Assembly: GCA_964017125.1 (NCBI GenBank)
Contig: OZ024903.1
Coordinates: 80,552,916-80,616,915, forward strand
Direction of reading: 5' to 3'
Length of the DNA: 64,000 bases
Source: Flabesymbios commensalis
Lineage: Eukaryota > Annelida > Polychaeta > Terebellida > Flabelligeridae
Below are positions 46,629 to 58,439 of the stretch, piece after piece. The position numbers and the translations under genes are program-made. The notes below the pieces were generated by a model, which was not told where the DNA came from, made no database searches, and saw nothing but the letters and a program-made list of their open reading frames with translations. Numbering within the stretch: the first letter of the stretch is position 1; every line of letters begins with the position of its first letter.

Positions 46629-47728
46629 ATGCAACAAGCAGCTGATCCGTCATGCAGAACCGCCCGGCTTAATAAGTGAATTGCTCCAAATGTAAAAACA
46701 TTAATATCAACCACTCGTATTCTCAATTATAATATTATCGATACATTAAGAAAACGGCCTCGATAAAACATGTTATTGTGAAATATCCTGACTTACTTGA
46801 GATTACGCTGAATATCTGTGGTGTGTAAGAGATTACGCTGAATATCTACTTGAAATCCAATTATCCAGGTGGGGTTAAACCATTCACGTGTTCTCACTTC
46901 TCAAGGAGGGCTTGTCTACATCCGCATCAGAATGGCACTGTCACACAGCGCACGAATATATACCATAACAGAGTTGAGTGATGCCATTGTGCTCTTTTTT
47001 TCGTAAGTTAATGGGAATTTAAATTTAGAAAAAGGTGATAATTTAGGTTTCACGGTGCACTATTTTCTGTCGCCTCGCTCCGCCATAGTGTGATCAGCCA
47101 TGCGTGACGTATGTGGGAGTGGGCTGGTCACGAACACTTGAAGTTCCAGGGTGCGTCATCACCACATACTTGATTCACCCGGTAGTGGGTGAAAACACAT
47201 ACAAAATGACTGGTGTATGAGGTGAACAACATCAACGATCGACGAGTCGATCTAACGAGTGTATTATAAGCTTGTTATAGGCCTATATTACCTATATTAA
47301 TTAACCATAAAAAAAATAATAATATATTTATAATATTATTATACTCCTATGTGCCATCCGACATATGCGTCATCTAATCTGACATATATAACAATAATAA
47401 TAATTCAATCAAAAATGAAAATAACCATTCAAATCGGTAAGTGTGTATAACTTCTATTTAATATATTACACGTCAGTATTTAATAGGTGAAATAACCGCG
47501 AAATCATTCATACTTTCCCTTTATTCCAAAATTGACATTATGTTGTGTTAATAAATCGCCACATTGGGACTGAAAGATTAAGCAACATTCATTACCGAGG
47601 TGGTGAATTATTTTTTTTCATTCACGTTATTTTCTTACTGATATATTTCACAGTGCGTTCACAGTTGAAAGACAGGCGCCCCCTGGTGAATAACTACATA
47701 AAAAGGCCTATCTATTATGTTTGTGATT

Positions 47729-47977
<249 letters not shown>

Positions 47978-48256
47978 TTCTTTAATGATTTAGGGTATTC
48001 CTCTCTACATCTCCCCTTCTAATTATATATCCATGCAGCAGAACATTCTCCACAAAAAGTGTATGAATGATCAGAACGGTATCTGTGAAATAGAAGTGTA
48101 GACATAAATATGCCATACTTTCTGTAAAACACAAAGCCTCTGTTTGAATTACTATGACCATTCTGGCGCGATTACCACTTCATGTGAATAAGTATCATTA
48201 TATCAAATGACAGGCCAGAACATCCATATTTTGATGGATTAGATCATAATTTACCC

Positions 48257-48503
48257 TTAACCCTTGTGCTGCTAAGACCGTGTATATATATATACGTTTT
48301 CAAGCAAGTTTCAGACTAAATATTAATACCACTAACATTTGCAACATATCTTGTGTTAGATGTTCAGTTAATCAAATAATTCAATTTTTCATAAATAATT
48401 ATATTTTCTATTCATATTAAGCTGGAAAATACGTTAGCAATTCCGGCTTCAAATGAATGAAAAATATTCACAAACGATTCAGCAGTAGGCCTACAAGGGT
48501 TAA
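48257..48503. mobile_element. family B MITE, AATTGC hairpin subfamily
   Basis: TTAACCCTTGTGCTGCTAAG at the left, CTACAAGGGTTAA at the right. Hairpin TTCATATTAAGCTGGAAAAT / AATTCCGGCTTCAAATGAA; loop ACGTTAGC. Same ends as 12,272-12,520. Confidence 0.85.
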
Positions 48504-48676
48504 TTTGATGAAAAAAAACCTGGTAAACAGTGATAATACAAATTCTAGTAGTGAACCCCTTAACGTTTCATGAATATCATACATGAGATTCAAAAACGTG
48601 TCCATGCACTCTTGTGGCTCCACATTTATGTTGATAAAGGAGTGGAAATGTTTTCAGTTTCACAACCCGCGAATAC

Positions 48677-48735
48677 CCATCAAACATGAGACGTTGGCCC
48701 AACGTTGGTTTACTGTTGGGCCAACGTCGTAGACA
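48677..48735. mobile_element. family A MITE, left half only
   Basis: CCCATCAAACATGAGACGTT, GGCCCAACGTTGGTTTACTG, GGCCAACGTCGTAGACACCA. The element stops just past the centre, where a tandem ACCAGATGTAACTAAATATA repeat begins (48,737-48,795). Confidence 0.75.
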
Positions 48736-49055
48736 CCAGATGTAACTAAATATATAACATCATATGTAACATCACCAGATGTAACTAAATATATACAGAA
48801 GCATATGTCGTCATGATATTGAGTCTGAATTTGTGAAATAGAAGTCACATTTGCTGCATCTTTATCTTGTGTAATTACTCGATTAACATCATTACTCTAA
48901 GCAGGACAAATGGACTTGTGTAAAGCGGGACATGACAGGCCAACATTTACATTGTTTTTTTTATGAATGGCTTGTAGTTTACTACCCGGTTGCATACTAG
49001 ATTGCATGGGTGAAATATATAGGTTCAGTGCACATATATTTCAACTTCTTAACAC

Positions 49056-49310
49056 TTAACCCTTTCAGGCCTGAATTAACCATTGTCATCTTCATTCACT
49101 ACAAGCCGCGAATTGCTGTCGCAATTCTCGACTAGAATGTCGTGGATGAAGATGACTTGATGTGGTTTAAAAATTAAAGAAAATTGCCATGTATTGGTAA
49201 CCAGTTTCGCGGGAATTTTCGTTCTAAAACCCTTTGTTGTAGGAAAATTAATTATGTTTTCAGGGATGTAAAATGATGCTTTAATGCATCATGAGGGCCT
49301 AAAGGGTTAA
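49056..49310. mobile_element. family B MITE, 'CATCTTCATTCACTAC' hairpin subfamily
   Basis: TTAACCCTTTCAGGCCTGAA at the left, GAGGGCCTAAAGGGTTAA at the right. Hairpin with loop GCTGTCGC. Very similar to 43,741-43,993. Confidence 0.88.
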
Positions 49311-49419
49311 TCAAAGTACTACGCATGACTATGATCAAGATTATATAATAAATATGATCGTTTTCAATGTGTTTTATCAGCAGGTTACATCACAGTTACT
49401 ATTGCAAATGAAATGAGGG

Positions 49420-49545
49420 TTTAAACATCAAAATAAGCAAATAATTATGAGCAATTTTCACCCACTTGAAATTGTGGGTCGCGGAAGCGAGACACAACTT
49501 CAACTGGTTGTAAACTTAAATGAAATAACGGATACAGAGTTAAAA
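49420..49545. mobile_element. family B hairpin remnant
   Basis: TTTTCACCCACTTGAAATTG / CACAACTTCAACTGGTTG with loop GCGGAAGC. The outer ends are not intact. Confidence 0.55.
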
Positions 49546-49549
49546 GGCA

Positions 49550-52500
49550 GCTTTTCTGCTTGGTGTGTTTCATAATGATATAATGTTTATTAACCAAAGG
49601 CAAATACATCGCCTGTCAGGCACATTTCAAAATAGAAATAAAACAATACAGTAAAACAGTGTGTTTCATATATGGGTAAAGCAATGCTCCGGACAACTTT
49701 CTAGTCTGATTGAATATTCACCACTTCATTTTTTTTTAATCGATGTGTAAGTTCGTGTTTTTGAATGTACGCTCATATTTCTTTTTATAATAGTCATGTA
49801 TGTGGAAAATGTGAAATATCAATAATCGCCATATCTTTGTGAAATTAAGTGCGAACTAGCAGTCACAAAATCACGCAGGACAAAAGTAACAGCATGGCAT
49901 GTAAAAGTTACACTAGAAAAATATAAAAAAAAACGTTGTGCGTAAATCCAAACAATCTGAGCGTCCTTGTACTTACAAAATATTTTTTTATTTAAAAGAA
50001 AAAGACCCAAATATGCACCCTATCTGGAGCACTGGTATAAAGTTTTCTGTAGAAACTGCGGAATGTCACCCACCTCTATGGCGCTCAGGATACTCCCCGT
50101 ATATATGGTAGGACGGCTATTTACTTATGGGCAAAGGATAATTGAGACCTTTTTTATGTAGTCTAGCATTTATGCGCAGCATAATACCATGATAATTTAC
50201 TCATCAATATATGCAATTATTGGTGCAAGATAATTAACTTTATAATTAGGTATTGTCTCTGCTCAAATATTTTGAAGCTCGAAAATAAACATGTCGTTTT
50301 TACATTTTTTAATGTTTGAATATAAGTGCATGTATTGGTTTACAAAGTGCATCTTCAAATATAAAAAAATAACATTTCTTATCCAGGACAGTGTACGTAG
50401 AGCGAGCCGGAGCTTAAAAGTATTTTTTCTCAATAAACCTACCTAGGCTTATTCAGTAAGTGAACAGAAATAGGACAATGATTTAAATCAGTCTTAGCTC
50501 AAAACATATTTTTTTCACTGTTGAAGAAGATTAGTATTTTCCCGTCTGGTTGAAATATTTTTTCAACAAATATCCCTGATCTTTTTATATCTGTTAGTTG
50601 CATTCATGTCCATATTTTTCATCTTCTCAGCAGCAAGTCTTGATACAGCTGCGACCTCAGGAGTAGCCAGCCTTGCGGGGGATATTTTGATGAAATTCAA
50701 TCTTGATCTAGCCCATAGCCTGACCTAGTGTGACCATAAATACTAGTATAAATTAAATAAATAGGTTACTCAAATCTTATGCAATTGATATATCCAATGT
50801 GTTTCCATGACATTTATTTCCCAAATTATGGTCTTCTTTATGAGTAATTTAACTGTAATAGTGTCGGCAATCTTGGACTTAGGTGAAAATGAAAATCTAC
50901 GACGGCTGCAGTTAGGTGAGATTTATTTTGTGGACCAGTATGTACCCGAGGAACCTAAATTAAGTGAAAAAGCATTGTTAACATTTGTGTTCAACCCCTT
51001 AGAAAAAATGACATTAACTGGATTATTGGGTCCTGTGTAGGCTTATAAGACCATGCATTTTACGTTGAGCCTGTCTACCAGTTTGATGGCCTAACTCTTG
51101 AAATTAGTACAAAATCTCTCAATGATAACTTGTACAATTGACATAGGGTTTAATTCAGGGAGATATGTTTTATTATATATTAGAATAATCAGTAAAATAA
51201 ATATACACATTTCTCCTTTTCTAAGGATTATTTATAATACATTATACACATACAGTATACATATTGTAGGCTATCTGTGATAATCTATGCATGTATTTAC
51301 AGTTTTAAAGAATCTATGAGACACGAGTGTTTCTTTTTAGTTCGTGTTCCATATATTTGTGCTTCTGTCATATAAATCAGCCCTTGCACTGACCTGAATT
51401 CCATTGATAAAAAATGAGAATAAAAATTGAGATAGAATAAATTCAGAACTACGCGTCGCACCTCAAACATAAATGATCACGGTTGCAGATACAGACAACT
51501 CAGCACATCCACAGATAGGCCCTGCATACAAATGTAGCTAGGGGCCTACTTCTCCCGAACAATCACAGGCTGGAATTCACTACCACCGAATCTGTGCACC
51601 ACTGAAGCGGCGCAGGCCTTCAAGGATTATAGCCTGTCATCTTCTCCCCCCCCCCCCCCCTGTAGGCTACACAACCACTGATCGCACCCTCTATGCACAG
51701 TAAATAACACTGAACATTCAGATTTTTCAATCATGACCAATTCTGTTTATATACCTTTATCCATTTTATCTCAGATAGGCCTAGTGCCAGTGTTAGTTAA
51801 ACAGCCTGGTAGGCCTAGTCCGATTTTAATGCAATTACATGGTTAGTGTCGTAAGAGATGGAGAGCATAGCAAAAGCTGTGGTTTTGAAGGCTGCTACAT
51901 GCAGTGTATGCTAGCTGTGATCAATAATTTTATGAGAAATATGTGAGGGTAACCCCAGGTATTCAAATGATGAATTCATGCTACTATAAAGACTGGCGTT
52001 TAAAGACCCTAGCTCTGTGAAGTCATTTCAGGTTAGCAATGTAATCAAAGTAGGTCTATATATGTTATGTACAATGAACTGTTCTGTAATTTAGCAGCGT
52101 ATTTTAGTCTGCTATAATTACCAATTATTGTCAAAAATAAAAACTGATACACTGATATATATGTCAAGTATAGGGTCACATGATCAACAAAGGTGTCCAA
52201 ACGTATCTCACTTCAGCACTTTGGTATGACTGCTTTTTAATATATGATTGCACTCATAAAATTGTGTTTACAGCTAGTACTGTGCCATGCTAACGCTACA
52301 GCCTATATAAATACCTGATTTATCTGATCATAAAAATATCACAGCAGGTAGCCTACAGTAAAATTACATTTCTTACAACAGGTGGTAAATTTGGAAAGTT
52401 TCAGAACTGTTTAGACACTTTTTGTGCATTTTTTGTAAACTAAACCCGATTTGTGTGTCACATGAGCACAAAACTTGCATTATTCTATGTCTCCGTACAT

Positions 52501-52560
52501 CACTGAATTGATGAAACGTAACACACATCATAGGCGATAGCATCACAGCAGCAGGCCCGT
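49550..52560. other. 3-kb stretch without recognised features
   Basis: AT-rich DNA, no clear repeats. A 77-codon frame at 50,807-51,040 (plus) is the only one with a protein-like composition (LGENENLRRLQLGEIYFVDQ), but it lacks a family match and convincing splice sites. Confidence 0.5.
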
Positions 52561-52726
52561 GCCTAGGAATTTTTGAAGGGGGGGGGGGGTCGAATTTTGG
52601 ATTGCTGGGATCTTTTCGAAATTAGTTAATTAAATTTAACCCCCTAGCTGACCCTGTTTAAAACACTGCCTGATTTGATATTTGACGTTGAGCGAGACGC
52701 ATGTTAGGTAGTTGTAGCTGTCAACT

Positions 52727-53040
52727 AAAAATGAAATGAATCGGGCTTTAGGCCACCTTTGTGCACATATAGGCTAAACTGGGCCAGGAGAACCTCCTGA
52801 GGATGGTGAGATGATTGAGATGACACTGTCCTCCAGACACAGGATTCGAAATTCGAGCCCTGGCGGTCTGAGGCCGAGCACGCTACCTCTCGGTCACGGA
52901 GGCTCCCCACAATACTAACTTTCACACGTGGATGGGGAAGAAACAATTTTGTTTCTTTCAAACCGCCGAGACCGGGAACCGAACCCCGGACTCTGGCGTG
53001 AAAGGCAGCGGTGCTAACCACTACCCTAGGGCCCCCGCCC
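52727..53040 (-). mobile_element. dimeric tRNA-derived SINE, intact insertion
   Basis: Perfect 11-base target duplication AGCTGTCAACT at 52,716-52,726 and 53,041-53,051. Nearly identical to 8866-9176 (a handful of differences), including both tRNA-like heads and the ATTTCATTT tail. The similarity of two distant copies suggests recent activity. Confidence 0.93.
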
Positions 53041-53299
53041 AGCTGTCAACTCACGATACCGCGCTGCGCTACGAGACCGTGCATCAGCCGGTGATCGAGT
53101 TGAATACTCAACTACAGGTTAGGCGGTCCTGGGGCATGCCCCCGCGATTTTTTTAATTTTACCTGCAAATTAGTACAATAATGGTGGATTCTGGAGGATG
53201 TTGCTGGGGTAAATTTTCAACTTTGTAGTCATAGGGGAGGGGGGGGGGTCGTGCCCCCTTCCACACTGGGTTTACAGAGGAGGAATTAATTAAAGGGAT

Positions 53300-53770
53300 G
53301 TCCCTCTAAATTAGAAGAGATTGCATATTTTTCAATGGTTCGGTCACTTTTGGAATACTCTTGTCCTGTATGGGATCCGTACAGGCAAGGTGATATTGAT
53401 AAATTAAACAAAATTCAAAAAGCTGCTGCACGTTTTGTAACAAACAGCTATATACCAGCGTAAATCAAGTGTAACAGCTCTAATCAAAGATCTAGGCTGG
53501 ACTGACTCACAAACTACAAGAAGGAACTTCAGGCTGACAAGCCTGTACACAATTTTAAGTGGATTAATCGCTGTACCTGTCAGTGACCTTTTAATCCCAG
53601 CAGACGAAAGAACTCATGATGGGAATAAAAAACCATTCAAGCACATTAGAGCTAACACCACGCTGGGCCAAAATTCCTTTTGTACAAAACCATACCCGAC
53701 TGGAATCATCTTCCATCTCCTGCTATTGAATCCGCTCAGGACCATCCCTCCACCTGATACTCCATTGAGG
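53300..53770 (+). pseudogene. 3' part of a second LINE (RT thumb/tail region)
   Basis: Plus-strand translation reads FFNGSVTFGILLSC in one frame and, in the main frame, VRSLLEYSCPVWDPYRQGD then IDKLNKIQKAAARFVTNSY, SVTALIKDLGWTDSQTTRRN and FRLTSLYTILSG. LEYxxPVWDP...IQxxAARFV...LGWxxLxxRR is the conserved post-RT region of CR1/L2-type LINEs. One frameshift near 53,460; no upstream RT domain is present. It is not the same subfamily as the 24.6-30.5 kb LINE. Confidence 0.88.
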
Positions 53771-53909
53771 AGGACTGTGGAGTCACTCTATTAAAGGTTA
53801 AAGAACCCCCACCCCCAAATGACGGACCTGTTCTGCAATAGATTTAACAAAGCTAGCGTTACATCGGCACTTTATCGTGTTTGATGTCATAATTATAATT
53901 ATGCAGTTA

Positions 53910-55479
53910 TGCAGCAGTCAATGTATTCCCCGACCCACCCCACCGCGGGGCAGCCTGGGGGTTACCCCGGGGTTTACCTGGGGGTTTGCTGTTTGGTCAA
54001 GCCCCTGGCGTGTGGGGGTCTCCTCAAGTTTTGTCCCCAAATTGCAAACACGGGATTTGTCTATATTGAAAATCATTCTGACTATTAAAGTGACTGCTAT
54101 AAAATAAAAAATTAATTTAACAAAACATTCAAAGCTGTCATGTTCAAGTTCAGTGGAGGGGTTGATGTGCGAAAGTCATATGTTCAAGGTGATGGGAGAG
54201 AGTGCAGGGGCGTCAGCCATGTTCAAGATGATGTGAGGGGTGTCAGCCATGTTCAAGGTGATTGCAGGGGGGAGGGGGTGAGGGGCGTCAGCAATGTTGA
54301 AGGTGACAGGAGGGGTGAGGGGCGTCAGCCATGCTCAAGGTGATGGCCGTCAGCCATGTTCAAGGTGATGACAGGTGAGGGGAAGTGAGGGGTTGAGGGG
54401 CGTCAGCCATGTTCAAGGTGATGAGAGGGGGGTGAGGGGCGTCAGCTATGTTAAAGGTGATGACAAAGGGGGGGGGGGGTGAGGGGCGTCAGTCATGTTC
54501 AAGGTGATGGGAGAGGGTGAGGGGCGTCAGCTATGTTCCAGGTGATGGGAGGGGGTACACGGGTGTCAGTCCTGTTCAAGGTCATGTGAGGGCTGTCAGT
54601 CATGTTCAAGATGATGGCAGGGGGGGGGGGGGGGTAGGGGCGTCAGCCATGTTCTAGCCGATGGGAGGGGGTGAGGGGCGTCAGCCATGTTCAAGGTGAT
54701 GACAGGTGGGCGAGGGGCGTCAGCCAAGTTCAATGTGATGTGAGGGGGTGAAGAGCGTCAGCCATGTTCAAGATGATATAAGGGGTTGAGGCGCGTCAGC
54801 CATGTTCAAGGTGATGTGAGGGGGCGATGGGCGTCAGCCATGTTCAAGGTGATGTGAGGGGGTAAAGAGCGTCAACCAAGTTCAGGATGATATGAGGGGG
54901 TGAGGGCCATGTTAAAGATGATGTGAGAGAGTGAGGGGCGTCAGCCATGTTCAAGATGATGTGAGGGGGTGAAGGGCGTCAGCCAAGTTCAATGTGATGT
55001 GAGGGGGTGAGGGCCGTCAGCCAAGGTCAATGTGACGTGAGGGGACGAGTGGCGTAAGTCATGTTCAAGGTGATGTGAGGGGGTGAGGGCCGTCAGCCAT
55101 GTTTAAGATGATGTGAGGGGGTGAGGGGCATTTGCCATGTAGGCCAAAATAGGCCTACTAGACTAGTTGATTACAAATTGTATTATAATTGTGTCCTAAT
55201 ACTAATTTAAAATACAAACTGAAAAGTTACACAATGAGGTAGGTCTGTCATCACATATAAATGATTATTATTGATAGGAATCATTTATAAATACAAACCA
55301 GGAGATTTATTCCACCCTGTTGGGTGGGGGTTTTACCTGGGTGTTATCAGAGGGGGGAGGGGGTTTACATAAAATGTGCCCCTGGTTGTGGGGACTTTTG
55401 TGTTTTTGGGACACCCAAATAGCAAATTCCCCACATAGCCCCGCAGTGGGGGGTGTGGGGGAATTCGTTGACTGCTGCA
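53910..55479. mobile_element. DNA element with TTA target duplication and internal minisatellite (Harbinger-like?)
   Basis: Left end TGCAGCAGTCAATGTATTCC, right end GAATTCGTTGACTGCTGCA. Further in, both arms share CCGCGGGG/CCCCGCAG and C-rich GGGTTTACCTGGG-like blocks in mirrored order. TTA flanks both ends (53,907-53,909 and 55,480-55,482), as in PIF/Harbinger insertions. No transposase ORF; most of the interior is the minisatellite. Confidence 0.7.
54135..55140. repeat. GC-rich minisatellite, ~40-48 bp unit, over 20 copies
   Basis: The unit reads GGGGCGTCAGCCATGTTCAA then GGTGATGTGAGGGGGTGA, with variable G-runs and point changes. It ends sharply at 55,140. Confidence 0.95.
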
Positions 55480-56229
55480 TTAGAATCAGCTTGACATGGG
55501 CGACATCTATGGAATGCCTATTGCAGTATTGTAAACATTACATTATCCGACATTCTTATTCTATCTCTGGTTGTTCACGCTGCTTCCTGGGACAATACGC
55601 ATGCGTGCGCGGAATAGTTCCCGGCGAATGTTTTGACAGATGATGTCAACAAACTTCTTTTTTCATTGAAACACATTTATTTATACAATTCATGGCCCAC
55701 CAATAAAGTAGTAAGCGCGTGCTTTATGTGCCTGAAAAAAAATCAATCCAAGCACTGATTTTCGATACCCTATTGCTGTCGGTAGGCTACACATGTTTAT
55801 CATTCAAAATCAAAGTTTAGCTTCTCGTTTTACTTTAAAAACTTAACAATCTGTCCGGTGTCGTATTCTGAAGGTTCCCCCGTGCCGAGAGTTCCCCTTC
55901 CGCCCATCTGCGCATGCGCCACCATGAGCGGAACGGCTGGTATCTGTCACTCATATTCTGAGAGTTCCCCCCCAGGCTCATAGTTCCCCACCTGTCATGC
56001 TTTGCTGTGCTGAGTGCTGGAGTTCACACCTCCCCCTACGCCTTCAGCTGTGCTGAGTGTTCCCCTCTGGCTAATATATTTCCCCTGCCTTCCCTATTGA
56101 AGACAATATAGAATGCATAATATATGATACATAACATACATTAAGTTATTTTGTATTCCTATATTGGGAACAAATGTTTGGCTGTCAATAGGACTAGTTT
56201 TAAAAAAAAAATTTAATGCATTTTATTTC

Positions 56230-56970
56230 AAAATTCAAGTCATATTGAGGGGGGAACTGAGGGGGGAACACTCAGCCCAGCTAGTATGTCATAGACTATA
56301 GCTCTTTTTAAATTCATTTTAATTCAAAATTCATGTCATACCAGGGGGGAACACATATATATACTATTTTTATATATTTTTTTAATGCATTTTATTTCAA
56401 AATTAGAGTCATATTGAGGGGGGAACTGAGGGGGGAACACTCAGCCCAGCTAGTATGTCATGGACTTGCTCTTTTTTTAATTCATTTTATTTCAAAATTC
56501 ATGTCATACCAGGGGAGAACACATATATATACTAGTTTTAAATATTTTTTTAATGCCTTTTATTTTAAAATTCAAGTCATATTGAAGGGGGAACTGAGGG
56601 GGAACACTCAGCCCAGCTAGTATGTCATGGACTAGCTCTTTTTTAAATTCATTTTATTTCAAAATTCATGTCATACCAGGGGGGAACACATATATATAGT
56701 TTTAAATATTTTTTTAATGCCTTTTATTTTAAAATTCAAGTCATATTGAAGGGGGAACTGAGGGGGGAACACTCAGCCCAGCTAGTATGTCGTATTCTGA
56801 AGGTTCCCCCGTGCCCAGCTAGTATATCATAGACTCGCTGTTTTTTTAATTCATTTTATTTCAAAAGTCATGTCATACTAGGGGGGAACACTCGGCCCAG
56901 CTATTTTGTCCTACTTCGTTCTATTTCAAAATAAATGTCTCACCAAGGGGGAACACTCAGCCCAGCTATA
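56230..56970. repeat. tandem array, ~168-bp unit, GGGGGGAACACTCAG
   Basis: TCATATTGAGGGGGGAACTG, AACACTCAGCCCAGCTAGTA and TTCATGTCATACCAGGGGGG recur with a period of about 168 bases four times (near 56,240, 56,409, 56,576 and 56,743). The repeats grade into partial units. TATTCTGAAGGTTCCCCC from the element end reappears at 56,790. Confidence 0.92.
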
Positions 56971-57959
56971 ATGTCTGATATAGACCTAGCTAACTATCTG
57001 TCTCAGCGACGCTAACAGTAACACTGTTATACCCCGCCTACCTTTTTAAATAAGTAACTTTGCGAGTTCTCATGCTATCTTAATATTATTTATATCGTTG
57101 TTTTCAGTATTTAATAAGCTTTCTGGAGATATTATTTCATGTTTATATCACATAAATTGACAGAGATAATAATTCGTATTGTGCTGGCTTTTCACACCTC
57201 GCTTACCCACTAACAAGGGCTATTTAGTTGTGTAATGCACCTTGTAAAGCCAAGGGTGTGCTAGGTGTTAGCTGCACCGCATATAATATAAATATTTCGC
57301 ATTGAAAACCTCATTGAAACATGGTTTTAAATTAATAACAGAAAAAGTTTTCAAAGTACAGTAAAAATAATTATATCACTGGAAAGCATTTTCCGGCCAC
57401 TATAACCTGATATGCATCCCAACGCTGTGACCCGAGTATTAAAGTTTTTATCCACTTAAAACATTTTTTATATAAGTTATTTTTCACTTGTCACTTAATG
57501 ACAATAATAGCAAATACTAGATGAGTAAGCGATTCCGATGGTATATCGATTTACCAACTTTGGCGATTTATTAAAATCCCTTTTTTATATAAGTTTTTTT
57601 CAGATATCAAAATATGACAAAAATAGGCTAGTACTAGGTGCCTAAGCGATTCCAATAATGTATCACGCTTTAAAATATCTCGAAAACTAACCAAATTGTG
57701 TCATATTGAGGGGGGGGGAACACTCAGCCCTGGTATGTTATAGACTGTGTTATAGGTATGTTATAGCCCAGCTGATGTATGATATAAACTATATTATTTA
57801 AAAATTCATTTCACATCAAGCTGTATGATAGAGACTTAGATTAAAAAAATGTTGTTTTTTTTGTATTTCATTTTATTCAAAAAATCATGTCATATTGAGG
57901 TAGTGTGTGATTTTGATCAGATCTTTCATTCAAAAATTCATGTCATCCCCTTTTCTTGT

Positions 57960-58240
57960 CTTTGGCTGGCTGTCAATTCTACCTAACAATCCCTAAGTGG
58001 TGTGATTTAATACAACACACCATCCAAGTGATTGATGAGTATTTTGTCCTGGTAGTACACTTTTCCATAATATTATTTTCACTGTTTGTTGTTGATGGTT
58101 TGACAAATGCCCACACAGTTGCTATTTTCCTGTTGCATCTTCAAGAACTTGTATTTACTGACGTGTATAAAGGCTACATAACAATCTCAAAGTGGTGCGG
58201 TAAGATACAGCACACCATCCTAGTGATTGATTTGTAGTTT
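57960..58240. repeat. diverged direct duplication
   Basis: TGTGATTTAATACAACACACC ... GTGATTGATGAG near 57,995-58,040 is repeated as TGCGGTAAGATACAGCACACC ... GTGATTGATTTG near 58,195-58,240. It lies between the two satellite blocks and overlaps minus-strand open frames. Confidence 0.6.
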
Positions 58241-58403
58241 TTTGTTGAATTTCGATGCCAAAGATGATGTGAAGCTGGAACATGATATTTTTGATAATCT
58301 CCTTCTCCTTCTTCTCAGTGACAACAATCAAGCATTTGTTGTTCTTCAGGCACTCCTTCTTTATCACGTGGGTGTTGTAACACAACCTACCACCTACAAG
58401 CAA
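58155..58403 (-). pseudogene. unassigned ORF inside the 55.9-61.2 kb element
   Basis: Eighty-two codons, lysine-rich (NTHVIKKECLKNNKCLIVVT, EKKEKEIIKNI). Base composition is less extreme than in the satellites around it. It might belong to the same transposon gene as the ORF at 60.7-60.9 kb, since strand and order agree, but I have no motif that proves it. Confidence 0.25.
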
Positions 58404-58439
58404 ATATTAGCAATTGTATTGTAAAAATGTAGTGTATTG

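Noticed and set aside
50807-51040. Possible host exon
   Set aside because: Composition is mildly protein-like, but no family resemblance and no good flanking splice sites were found.
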